From Pseudomonadota bacterium (GTDB lineage: Bacteria; Pseudomonadota; Alphaproteobacteria; Sphingomonadales; Sphingomonadaceae), in NCBI GenBank assembly GCA_023423775.1, contig JAFAEZ010000212.1, positions 1 through 15,959 on the forward strand: a stretch of 15,959 bases of DNA. The letters run 5' to 3'. This document shows, piece after piece, positions 1 to 8,465 of the stretch. Position numbers and translations under genes: made by a program. Each line of letters opens with the position of its first letter. Position 1 is the first letter of the stretch. A model generated the notes under the pieces. The model saw only the letters and a list, made by a program, of their open reading frames with translations. It was not told where the DNA came from and made no database searches.

Positions 1-249
1 GAGAAGCGCTTCGCCCGCGCCGACAAGGACGAGGACGGCCGCATCACGCGCGCCGAACTGCTCGAGCCGCGCCGCAAGGCTTTCACCAAGCTCGACGCGG
101 ACGGCAGCGGCAGCCTGAGCTTCGAGGAGTGGTCGGTGAAGACCGCCGAAAAGTTCGCCAAGGCCGATGGCGATCGCAACGGCGCGCTCAGCCCGGCCGA
201 ATATGCTGCGACCAAGCCCAAGCCGGCGCGGAAAAAATGCGCCTGTTGA
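1..249 (+). CDS. EF-hand calcium-binding protein, C-terminal part (gene starts before the window)
   Basis: The first frame is open from base 1 to a TGA at 247-249, giving the last 82 residues of a protein. Three EF-hand loops are visible: DKDEDGRITRAE (residues 8-19 of the visible part), DADGSGSLSFEE (32-43) and DGDRNGALSPAE (56-67). Each has Asp at position 1, acidic or polar residues at 3 and 5, Gly at 6 and Glu at 12, so Ca2+ binding by all three is likely. The tail is basic (KPKPARKK) and ends in CAC. Sphingomonads often carry small exported EF-hand proteins of this type; the N-terminus, where a signal peptide would be, is outside the window. The next gene starts 50 bases downstream on the same strand, so the two may be co-transcribed. 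The exact role is unknown. Confidence 0.85.
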   Translation, partial: EKRFARADKDEDGRITRAELLEPRRKAFTKLDADGSGSLSFEEWSVKTAEKFAKADGDRNGALSPAEYAATKPKPARKKCAC

Positions 250-299
250 GCGCAGCCGCGACGATTGCAAGGGCGGCGCGGGACGGGCAGGTTGGATCC

Positions 300-1307
300 A
301 TGACCAGCAACGCCGGATTGGCCCTCACCCGCCGCACCCTCCTAGCCGCCGGGGCCGCGGCGCTCGCCGCTCCGGCCTTTGGCAAGGTCGGACCGATCCA
401 TCCCGACATCCGCCTCCGACCCGATCGCGAGGAGATGATCGCGGTGCCGGGCGGGCGGGTCTATGTGCGGATCAACGGCGATCTCCAGGGGCCCCGGCCG
501 CCGATCGTCTTGCTCCACGGCGGCCCGGGCAGCTCGCACTGGTATTTCCTCAACGCGACCGCGCTGGCCGACGAGCGCGCCGTCATCCTCTACGACCAGC
601 TCGACAGCGGACGCTCCGACCATCCCGCCGATCCGGCCAATTGGACGGTGCCGCGATTCGTCGCCGAGCTGGACGCGATCCGGGCGGCGCTCGACGTACC
701 GCGCTGGCATGTGCTCGGCGCCAGCTGGGGCGGCACGGTCGCGCTCGAATATGCGGCCCGCCGACCGCGCGAAATGGCCAGCGCCGTCCTCCAGTCACTG
801 CTCGTCTCGACCGACATCTGGCTGCGTGATGCGCGCGTGCTGAAGGACCGGATGCCGCCGGCGACGCGCGATCTGCTTTATGCCTGCGACGGCGAGGGGA
901 GGGCGCCGGCCGAAGCCTGCGCGGCGGCGACCGACGCTTTCTATGCGCGCCACGTCCATCTCACCGATCCGCCGCCGCCGATAGCCGCCTATAAGGCGGC
1001 CCTGCCGCGCAGCTTCAGCGAGGACGTCTATCGCTATATGTGGGGGCGAGCAGAATTCACGGCGAGCGGCACGCTCAGAGATTATGACGGTCGCCACCTG
1101 CTCGATCAGCTAGACGGTCGCCGCACCCTGTTCGTGGCCGGCGAGCATGACGAGGCGCTGCCGGCGACGGTCGCGGGTTTCGCACGTGAGGTTCCGGGCG
1201 CGACGTTCCGCGAAATACCGGCCGCGGCGCATCTCGCCATGGGCGACAATCCGGAAGCCTATCTCGCTCTGTTGCGGCCGTGGCTCGCCAGCCGCGACGC
1301 AATGTGA
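300..1307 (+). CDS. Tat-exported alpha/beta hydrolase, proline iminopeptidase-like (peptidase family S33)
   Basis: The protein has 335 residues from ATG 300. An N-terminal twin-arginine signal is visible (TRRTLLAAGAAALAAPAFG, residues 10-28), so the enzyme probably acts in the periplasm. The fold is alpha/beta hydrolase: oxyanion-hole motif HGGPGSS (73-79), nucleophile elbow GASWGG with Ser142, acid Asp284 (GEHDEALP) and His311 (AAAHLAMG). HGGPG together with GxSWGG is typical of the proline iminopeptidase/amino-acid amidase branch, which releases N-terminal residues from small peptides or amides. The strand motif that usually reads YDQLGxGRSD is YDQLDSGRSD here, with Asp for Gly. I chose the start because the frame upstream (from 129) lacks protein character and overlaps the EF-hand gene, while 300 places the Tat motif correctly. 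ATG 237 is an alternative. The substrate cannot be fixed from sequence. Confidence 0.87.
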   Translation: MTSNAGLALTRRTLLAAGAAALAAPAFGKVGPIHPDIRLRPDREEMIAVPGGRVYVRINGDLQGPRPPIVLLHGGPGSSHWYFLNATALADERAVILYDQLDSGRSDHPADPANWTVPRFVAELDAIRAALDVPRWHVLGASWGGTVALEYAARRPREMASAVLQSLLVSTDIWLRDARVLKDRMPPATRDLLYACDGEGRAPAEACAAATDAFYARHVHLTDPPPPIAAYKAALPRSFSEDVYRYMWGRAEFTASGTLRDYDGRHLLDQLDGRRTLFVAGEHDEALPATVAGFAREVPGATFREIPAAAHLAMGDNPEAYLALLRPWLASRDAM

Positions 1308-1314
1308 CCGTGGC

Positions 1315-2658
1315 TTAGGCGCCCAAGCCCGCCTGCCATTCGCTTAGCGCCGCGCGGGCGCGGGCGGTGTAAAGGCCCTTGCGCTCCTTCTTCTTGGTCT
1401 TGCCCTCGATCGGCGGAAACAACCCAAAGTTCACATTCATCGGCTGATAGGTCTGCGCCTCGGCGCCGCCGGTGATGTGGCTGAGAAGGGCGCCCAAGGC
1501 GGTCGTCGGCGGCGGAGGAGGAATTTCCACGCCGCGGATTTCGGCCGCGGCGAAGCGCCCTGCGATCAAGCCCATTGCCGAGGATTCAACATAGCCCTCG
1601 CAGCCGGTAATCTGGCCGGCAAAGCGGATGTGCGGCGCCTTCTTGAGGCGCAATTTGCCGTCGAGCAGCTCGGGTGAATTGATGAACGTGTTGCGGTGAA
1701 GGCCGCCGAGCCGCGCGAACTCGGCATTTTCGAGCCCCGGTATGGTGCGGAACAGGCGGACCTGCTCGGCATATTTCAACTTGGTCTGGAAACCGACCAT
1801 GTTCCACAAGGTGCCGAGCGCATTGTCCTGACGGAGCTGGACGACCGCATAGGGCCAGCGGCCAGTCTTGGGATCGTCGAGACCAACCGGCTTCATCGGC
1901 CCAAAGCGCAACGTATCGACGCCGCGCTCGGCCATCACTTCGATCGGCATGCAGCCTTCGAAGTAAGGCGTGTCCTTCTCCCAGTCGCGGAACTCGGTCT
2001 TCTCGCCGTCGAGCAGGCCCTGGTGGAAGGCGAGATACTGCTCCTTGGTCATCGGGCAGTTGATATAATCCTTGCCGTCGCCCTCGGGGCCGACCTTGTC
2101 CCAGCGCGACGCCATCCAGCAGATGTCCATGTCGATCGAGTCGCGGTGCACGATCGGAGCGATGGCGTCGAAGAAGGCGAGGTGATCGCTGCCGGTCGCA
2201 GTGCCGATCGACTCCGCCAGCCGCGCGGCCGTGAGTGGACCAGTCGCGACGATCACCGGCGTCGACGGATCCGCGGGCAAAGCGTCGATCCGCTCGCGCA
2301 CGATCTCGACATTGGGGTGGGCGCGCAGGGTCTCGGTTACCTCGGCCGAGAAGCCGTCACGGTCGACCGCCAGCGCCGAGCCCGCCGGCACCTTGTGGCG
2401 GTCGGCCGCGGCCATGATCAGCGAGCCCAGGGCGCGCATCTCGGCATGGAGCAGGCCGACGGCATTGTTCTCGGCATCGTCGCTGCGGAAGCTGTTCGAG
2501 CAGACCAGTTCGGCGAGGCCGTCCGTCTGGTGGGCGGGCGTCATCTCGCCCGATCCGCGCATCTCGCTGATCTTCACCTTCACGCCCGCCTGGGCGAGCT
2601 GCCACGCGGCCTCGGACCCGGCGAGCCCGCCGCCGATGATATGCACCTGTTTCGTCAT
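1315..2658 (-). CDS. trmFO: TrmFO, folate- and FAD-dependent tRNA (uracil-54-C5)-methyltransferase
   Basis: The protein has 447 residues, full length for the family. TrmFO makes the T54 (m5U54) of the tRNA T-loop, using methylenetetrahydrofolate as carbon donor and FADH2 as reductant, in the cytoplasm. The N-terminus has the FAD dinucleotide-binding motif HIIGGGLAGSEAA (residues 6-18). Cys53 in ELVCSNSFRSDD and Cys236 in YFEGCMPIEVMAERG correspond to the two conserved functional cysteines of the family. Other family hallmarks are the GPLT motif (140-143), RFGPMKPVGL, and the C-terminal GQITGCEGYVES region. The start is ATG 2656-2658; no strong Shine-Dalgarno sequence precedes it. It converges on the hydrolase gene with only 7 bases between the two stop codons. 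tRNA genes in the same window carry the TTC T-loop that this enzyme modifies. Confidence 0.96.
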   Translation of the reverse strand: MTKQVHIIGGGLAGSEAAWQLAQAGVKVKISEMRGSGEMTPAHQTDGLAELVCSNSFRSDDAENNAVGLLHAEMRALGSLIMAAADRHKVPAGSALAVDRDGFSAEVTETLRAHPNVEIVRERIDALPADPSTPVIVATGPLTAARLAESIGTATGSDHLAFFDAIAPIVHRDSIDMDICWMASRWDKVGPEGDGKDYINCPMTKEQYLAFHQGLLDGEKTEFRDWEKDTPYFEGCMPIEVMAERGVDTLRFGPMKPVGLDDPKTGRWPYAVVQLRQDNALGTLWNMVGFQTKLKYAEQVRLFRTIPGLENAEFARLGGLHRNTFINSPELLDGKLRLKKAPHIRFAGQITGCEGYVESSAMGLIAGRFAAAEIRGVEIPPPPPTTALGALLSHITGGAEAQTYQPMNVNFGLFPPIEGKTKKKERKGLYTARARAALSEWQAGLGA

Positions 2659-2754
2659 GGGCCGTCCGATAGGCCGTCGCGCTCCATGAGGAAAGCCCGG
2701 GGCGCCTGCCTCCGCTCGCCTGGGCCTGCCGAAAGGTTTCCTAATCTTCCGCTC

Positions 2755-2769
2755 TTCTGACGTTCAGAA
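2755..2769. repeat. Small perfect inverted repeat in the spacer upstream of trmFO
   Basis: TTCTGA-CGT-TCAGAA is a 6-bp perfect inverted repeat with a 3-base loop. It lies in the roughly 270-base gene-free stretch 2659-2930 between trmFO and the small membrane protein genes. It has no T-run on either side, so it is not a convincing intrinsic terminator. The half-sites resemble the TTTCTGT/ACAGAAA operator arms described at 4438-4455, but the spacing differs by one base, so I do not claim it is an operator copy. Confidence 0.3.
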
Positions 2770-2775
2770 AGGTCA

Positions 2776-2797
2776 GGGACTTCGAGAGGCTCAGCCC
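2776..2797. repeat. Candidate dispersed intergenic repeat of the 'CTTCGAGAGGCTCAG' kind
   Basis: The bases ACTTCGAGAGGCTCAGCCC resemble short intergenic repeats (variants of CTTCGACAGGCTCAG) that I recall as frequent in sphingomonad and related genomes. The rest of the gene-free stretch 2659-2930 shows no gene I can support. A minus-strand frame does read through it but continues as a shadow of the neighbouring membrane gene. Only one copy is in this window, so repeat status rests on recollection rather than on a repeat seen here. Confidence 0.3.
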
Positions 2798-2930
2798 AAA
2801 GCTTCGGGCGGATCGCTTCCTTCGATCACCGGCCAGCGAACGGTGGGCAGCGGATCAGTCCCCGGCGCCCGCAACCCGCAGCGCTTGCCAAAGCCGAAAG
2901 AGGCCCAGGCATTTTGCCACCCGTCCAAGC

Positions 2931-3353
2931 TTAGTTCCATTGAACGCCGCGGCGGCAGATATAGGCACAGGCAGCCGAGGTGAAGACCAGCGCAAAGGTG
3001 ACATTGGGATTGTCCAATGCACCTAATAGAGATGCGATCACCCAGCCGATACCGCCGCCGACCGCGATCCAGATGGGGACGGCGCGGGTCAGAGCCACAC
3101 GCCCGCCCAAACTCTGCAAAGCGAATGTCCCAAAGAGGTTGGGGAGCAACGAGAGAAACAGCCCGACTATACTCGCCGGCACAGCGAGCATTAGAAGTGC
3201 GACCGCCTGGAGGAACTCGATCTCGATTGGCTTTGGGATCTCGCGGTAGAGCGTGGCCGCGCCCAACGAGACGAGGAAAATCGGTCCGCTGGCCAGCGAC
3301 GCGGCAATCGTGGTGGAGGGCGACCAGTCCATGGCGCGAGGATCGTAGGTCAT
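2931..3353 (-). CDS. Small integral membrane protein, unknown function (third gene of the GbsR-type cassette)
   Basis: The protein has 140 residues and about four predicted membrane segments: residues 15-35, 47-70, 91-112 and 117-134. Short polar links include REIPKPIEIE, which is mildly amphipathic. I recognise no family. The start ATG 3351-3353 is well supported by AAAGGAGG seven bases upstream, the strongest ribosome binding site in the window. It lies 76 bases after the stop of the preceding membrane protein gene on the same strand and is probably transcribed with it. The intervening bases contain a small GC hairpin but no T-run. Base composition is less G/C-rich than trmFO or gyrA. Membrane location is a confident reading; any function is not known. 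Confidence 0.75.
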   Translation of the reverse strand: MTYDPRAMDWSPSTTIAASLASGPIFLVSLGAATLYREIPKPIEIEFLQAVALLMLAVPASIVGLFLSLLPNLFGTFALQSLGGRVALTRAVPIWIAVGGGIGWVIASLLGALDNPNVTFALVFTSAACAYICRRGVQWN

Positions 3354-3404
3354 CCTTTCCTCCTTTAAACATCGATGGGAGGCGCAGGTAAGGAAGAGAA
3401 GGGA

Positions 3405-3420
3405 GGGCGGCGGACCGCCC
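3405..3420 (-). other. Short GC hairpin between the two small membrane protein genes
   Basis: GGGCGG-CGGA-CCGCCC forms a perfect 6-bp stem with a 4-base loop in the 76-base gap between the two membrane protein genes. No T-run follows on the minus strand, so it is more likely an attenuating or mRNA-stabilising structure, or chance in GC-rich DNA, than a full terminator. Confidence 0.3.
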
Positions 3421-3429
3421 CCCCACCGC

Positions 3430-3801
3430 TCATGCTGCCGCAGGATAGGCCGCGTCGAGCCACTGGTTCACCTTACGGCCGAAATGGGCGATCGCCGACA
3501 TATTGAAGAAGTGCATGGCCCCCAGGACGACGACCGCTAGGCCGACCTTGCTGCTGAGGAAGCGGATCGCTTCCGGCATGGTGGTGGGCTCTGCGCCGAT
3601 GCTCAACGTCAGCGTGATGAAGCCGATGTTGACGAGATAGAAGCCTACGACGAGCAGATGGTTGGTCGAGCGCGCAAGCTCGTCATTTTGGCCGAAACAC
3701 TGGACGAGGAAGACGATGCCGTTACGCGACAGAGTGCGCGCCACCCAGATCGTGATTCCGATTGTGATCAGAAGATACAGAGCATAGGCAACTTCCACCA
3801 T
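3430..3801 (-). CDS. Conserved-looking small membrane protein paired with a GbsR/MarR-type regulator
   Basis: The protein has 123 residues and three clear hydrophobic helices: residues 3-21, 48-68 and 84-104. An amphipathic stretch (27-37, NGIVFLVQCFG) and a polar QNDELARSTNH segment lie between the first two. The pattern MHFFNMSAIAHFGRKVNQW near the C-terminus looks conserved rather than random, but I cannot name a domain. ATG 3799-3801 is preceded by AAGGAAAGGA at a suitable distance. The gene begins 84 bases after the stop of the regulator gene on the same strand. That gap carries a near copy of the motif upstream of the regulator itself, which suggests direct control by that regulator. 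Function is unknown; roles in transport, sensing or stress are all possible. Confidence 0.8.
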   Translation of the reverse strand: MVEVAYALYLLITIGITIWVARTLSRNGIVFLVQCFGQNDELARSTNHLLVVGFYLVNIGFITLTLSIGAEPTTMPEAIRFLSSKVGLAVVVLGAMHFFNMSAIAHFGRKVNQWLDAAYPAAA

Positions 3802-3824
3802 TGTCTTTTCCTTTCCTTCGGTTG

Positions 3825-3851
3825 CTTCGGTAAAAACAGAAACTAACAGAC
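3825..3851 (-). promoter_or_regulatory. Operator-like site upstream of the first membrane protein gene (copy of the site at the regulator)
   Basis: On the + strand CTTCGGTAAAAACAGAAA (3825-3842) matches TTTCTGTAAAGACAGAAA (4438-4455) at 15 of 18 positions. In both cases it is followed by a further half-site, CTAACAGAC here and TAACAGAA there. It lies 24-50 bases upstream of ATG 3801. Two similar sites placed before two genes of one cassette, one of them the regulator gene, are what a shared operator would look like. Protein binding is inferred. Confidence 0.55.
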
Positions 3852-3862
3852 GTAGAGCGGCG

Positions 3863-3876
3863 GGCGCGAGAGCGCC
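3863..3876 (-). other. Short hairpin just after the regulator stop codon
   Basis: GGCGC-GAGA-GCGCC is a 5-bp perfect stem with a 4-base loop, 9 bases beyond the regulator stop codon. There is no T-run on the minus strand. It may partly separate the regulator transcript from the membrane protein genes, but it is weak evidence. Confidence 0.25.
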
Positions 3877-3885
3877 GGGGCCGAG

Positions 3886-4428
3886 TCAGCCCTTCGTGCT
3901 ACTAGGAATGAAGCGAGCGACCTTGCCGCCCAGCTTCATCAGGGCGACGAGTGTCGGCTTGGGCAGGCTGCGCACCTGCTCGTACCAAGTGCCCAGTGTG
4001 GAAATGAATTCGTGCATCCGCGTAATCCGTTCGCGGAGCACCGGAGGTGCCGAGCCATCCTCCTTGAGACGGGCAGCGAGTTCGCCGAGAAAAGCGATGG
4101 TCGGATCAATCTCACGCCGTTTCCGCTGGGCCGCGATCCGCGTGAGCATCTCCCAAAGGTCGGTTTCGGCTACGAAGTGATCACGCCGATCCCCCTCAAC
4201 ATGAACACGCCGTACAATGCCGTAACTCTGCAGTTCGCGCATCGCCGTCGAAACGTTCGAGCGGGCGAGCCCGAGTGCCTGGACGATCTCGTCCGCCGCC
4301 AGCGGAACCGCCGACAGATAAAGCAAGGCATGTATTTGCGATACCGAGCGGTTCACTCCCCATTGCGTACCCATCTCACCCCAGTGGAGGATGAAGGCTT
4401 TTGCGTCGGGATGATCGAGTGAACTCAA
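3886..4428 (-). CDS. GbsR/MarR-type winged-helix transcriptional regulator
   Basis: The protein has 180 residues from TTG 4426-4428. The core is a winged helix at residues 27-88. It consists of helices around SVSQIHALLYLSAVPLAADEI, a recognition helix in LARSNVSTAMRELQSYGIV, and a wing VRRVHVEGDRRDHFVAE. The opening ILHWGEMGTQWGVNRSVSQI is characteristic of the GbsR branch of MarR-like proteins, and the C-terminal helical part would form the dimer interface. I chose the TTG start because AAAGGA lies 6-7 bases upstream. The frame could extend to another TTG at 4467, but that would put the operator and promoter inside the gene. It is followed by two small membrane protein genes on the same strand. 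It is probably autoregulated through the inverted repeat directly upstream. The GbsR of Bacillus senses choline; the ligand here is unknown. Confidence 0.86.
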   Translation of the reverse strand: MSSLDHPDAKAFILHWGEMGTQWGVNRSVSQIHALLYLSAVPLAADEIVQALGLARSNVSTAMRELQSYGIVRRVHVEGDRRDHFVAETDLWEMLTRIAAQRKRREIDPTIAFLGELAARLKEDGSAPPVLRERITRMHEFISTLGTWYEQVRSLPKPTLVALMKLGGKVARFIPSSTKG

Positions 4429-4437
4429 GGGCCGTCC

Positions 4438-4463
4438 TTTCTGTAAAGACAGAAATAACAGAA
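4438..4463 (-). promoter_or_regulatory. Palindromic operator upstream of the GbsR-type regulator
   Basis: TTTCTGT-AAAG-ACAGAAA (4438-4455, + strand) is a perfect 7-bp inverted repeat with a 4-base centre, followed by another half-site TAACAGAA (4456-4463). It sits 10 bases upstream of the TTG start and overlaps the putative -10 element. That arrangement suits repression of the regulator by itself. A related copy precedes the next gene (3825-3851). The symmetry is seen directly; the identity of the binding protein is inferred. Confidence 0.65.
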
Positions 4464-4480
4464 CCAAAACCTGTCTGCAA
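4452..4480 (-). promoter_or_regulatory. Possible promoter of the regulator gene
   Basis: Read on the minus strand, TTGCAG (4480-4475) is separated by 17 bases from TATTTC (4457-4452). Both are partial matches to the -35 and -10 consensus. The -10 hexamer overlaps one arm of the palindromic operator. The hexamers are weak, so the call depends mainly on spacing and position. Confidence 0.35.
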
Positions 4481-4556
4481 GAGAAAGCTCGGGGGAAAAC
4501 GTTTCGGGCTGTGAGAGACGAGCGTTCCGTTGGACCGGCTGACTAGGCGCCCATCG

Positions 4557-4599
4557 AAACGAAAAGGGAGAGGCGGCTAAATTGATGCCGACCTCTCCC
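4557..4599 (-). terminator. Rho-independent terminator of gyrA
   Basis: On the minus strand GGGAGAGG-(T)-CGGC pairs with GCCG-CCTCTCCC around the 9-base loop ATCAATTTA, and TTTTCGTTT follows. The stem has 12 pairs with a one-base bulge. It starts 48 bases beyond the gyrA TAG and separates gyrA from the regulator cassette downstream. The remaining bases between 4481 and 4646 hold nothing else I can support. Confidence 0.88.
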
Positions 4600-4646
4600 A
4601 TGGCTCAAATCCGGACTGCGTTAGAAATGCCCTCGATAAGACGCGG

Positions 4647-7373
<2,727 letters not shown>

Positions 7374-7464
7374 AGGGAATTCCTGAGCTGTGGGTACTGG
7401 TGCGCGGGGCACGCTGATTTGGAAGCTCCGTCTCTAGCCGATGGCTCTCGGGAGCGCCACCCCT

Positions 7465-7492
7465 CGCGCGCGTACGCGTGAGCACGCGCGTG
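7465..7492. repeat. Alternating purine-pyrimidine tract with an inverted repeat upstream of gyrA
   Basis: Bases 7465-7480 (CGCGCGCGTACGCGTG) alternate pyrimidine and purine without a break, and 7482-7492 continue the pattern after one break. Inside it CGCGTG-AG-CACGCG (7475-7488) is a perfect 6-bp inverted repeat. Such tracts can flip to Z-DNA or extrude under negative supercoiling. It lies between yaaA and gyrA, about 90-120 bases before the gyrA start. I found no convincing -35/-10 pair in this spacer. Confidence 0.5.
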
Positions 7493-7510
7493 GAGCGACG
7501 GGGTCGGAGC

Positions 7511-8266
7511 TCAGCTACGGGTGAAGCGCCAGCGCGTCTCGTCGCTATTGGCCGGATCGTAGGCGTAACCGTCGCTGTCGAAATCCTTGACGCCCTCGGC
7601 TCGGTCGATGCGGTGCTCGCAGATGAAGCGGGCCATCATGCCGCGGGCGCGCTTGGCGGCGAAGGTGTTGAAGCGCAGGCCCTTTGGCCCTTCCTCGCGG
7701 AAATCGATCTCGATCACGCTTGTGTCGTCGGGGAGATGACCGGCCGCGGCGCTCCAATATTCCTTGCTGGCGACGTTGATGATCGTGGGCTCGCCCGATT
7801 CCTCCAGATCCTCGACCAGGCGGGCGGCGATCCTCTCGCCCCAATAAGCGTAGAGATTGGCTTTGCGCGGCGCCCAGCGCGTGCCCATTTCGAGCCGGTA
7901 AGGGCGGATCGCGTCGAGCGGGCGGAGCAGGCCGTAGAGGCCGGACAGGATGCGCAGATGGTCCTGGGCGTAAAGCACGGCTTCCTCGTCGAGGCTGTGG
8001 ACCTCGAAGCCGGCATAGACGTCGCCGGCGAAGGCGTAGATGGCCGGTCGCTCGGGCTGTTCGGGAAAGGTGCGGAAGCGCTCGACATTGAGCTTCGCCA
8101 GCGCGTCCGAAATGTGCATCAGCGCGCCCAGCTTCTTCTGCGACAGCTTGGCCGCGGCGGCGGCGAGCTTGGTCGCATCCTCGCCGAATACCGGTTCGGT
8201 CGGGGTCAGCAGGGGAAGGGGACGCGCATAATCGAGCGTCTTCGCGGGCGATATCACTGCAAGCAT
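7511..8266 (-). CDS. yaaA: YaaA family peroxide stress protein (UPF0246/DUF328)
   Basis: The protein has 251 residues from ATG 8264-8266, close to the length of E. coli YaaA. Conserved blocks match that family: MLAVISPAKTLDY at the N-terminus, LMHISDALAKLNVERF, AIYAFAGDVYAGF, LRILSGLYGLLRPLDAIRPYRLEMG, NVASKEYW, and FNTFAAKRARGMMARFICEHR. In E. coli YaaA lowers free intracellular iron during H2O2 stress and limits Fenton damage to DNA. It is a cytoplasmic DNA-binding protein. The frame extends to TTG 8302, but family alignment places the start at 8266. No Shine-Dalgarno sequence precedes it, and a promoter-like TTGACG with 17-base spacing would place the transcript start at or next to the ATG, hinting at a leaderless mRNA. 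It lies upstream of gyrA on the same strand. Confidence 0.93.
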   Translation of the reverse strand: MLAVISPAKTLDYARPLPLLTPTEPVFGEDATKLAAAAAKLSQKKLGALMHISDALAKLNVERFRTFPEQPERPAIYAFAGDVYAGFEVHSLDEEAVLYAQDHLRILSGLYGLLRPLDAIRPYRLEMGTRWAPRKANLYAYWGERIAARLVEDLEESGEPTIINVASKEYWSAAAGHLPDDTSVIEIDFREEGPKGLRFNTFAAKRARGMMARFICEHRIDRAEGVKDFDSDGYAYDPANSDETRWRFTRS

Positions 8267-8273
8267 GGCGAAG

Positions 8274-8302
8274 CGGTTACCCAGCGGCGCATCGCGCGTC
8301 AA
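8274..8302 (-). promoter_or_regulatory. Possible promoter of yaaA, giving a leaderless transcript
   Basis: On the minus strand TTGACG (8302-8297) is followed after 17 bases by TAACCG (8279-8274). The -35 element is a good match; the -10 element is poor. A start 6-8 bases beyond the -10 element would fall at about 8266-8268, on the yaaA ATG. That agrees with the absence of a ribosome binding site. Confidence 0.35.
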
Positions 8303-8335
8303 ACATGACCGGTGGCGACGAGATTAACGTGTGAA

Positions 8336-8369
8336 TTCAGTCACCTGCCGGTTCAACCGCCATTCACCG
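8336..8369 (+). promoter_or_regulatory. Direct TTCA repeats with helical-turn spacing between yaaA and the TPR gene
   Basis: TTCA occurs at 8336, 8352 and 8363. The last two sit in GTTCAACCGCC and ATTCACCGCA, a direct repeat with an 11-base period, as in boxes for OmpR/PhoB-type response regulators. CGGTT-C-AACCG (8349-8359) is also a perfect small palindrome here. The element lies about 100 bases before the TPR gene and 70-100 bases before yaaA, so it could serve either. TTCAAC (8352) with AATCTA 17 bases later is a weak promoter candidate. Regulatory function is inferred. Confidence 0.35.
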
Positions 8370-8465
8370 CAGAGAATCTAGAAAGCGCAGGCAATTGGGC
8401 GTAGAAACCCCGACGTCCTTTCATCCCCGGCCGTCAGGAGAGGCGGTCAACAGGAGGCAGCTTAT

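Noticed and set aside
129..299. N-terminal extension of the hydrolase to 129
   Set aside because: It overlaps the EF-hand gene, is Arg/Gln-rich, and would bury the Tat signal that begins at 300.
1696..2760. A 354-codon + strand frame antisense to trmFO
   Set aside because: It is a shadow of a well-conserved gene; its His/Arg/Asp/Gly-rich translation has no domain.
2791..3426. A 211-codon minus-strand frame overlapping the 140-residue membrane protein
   Set aside because: The alternative frame has the stronger ribosome binding site and a coherent membrane-helix pattern; this frame has mixed, non-periodic composition. The downstream part (2791-2930) was considered as a gene remnant but gave no recognisable similarity.
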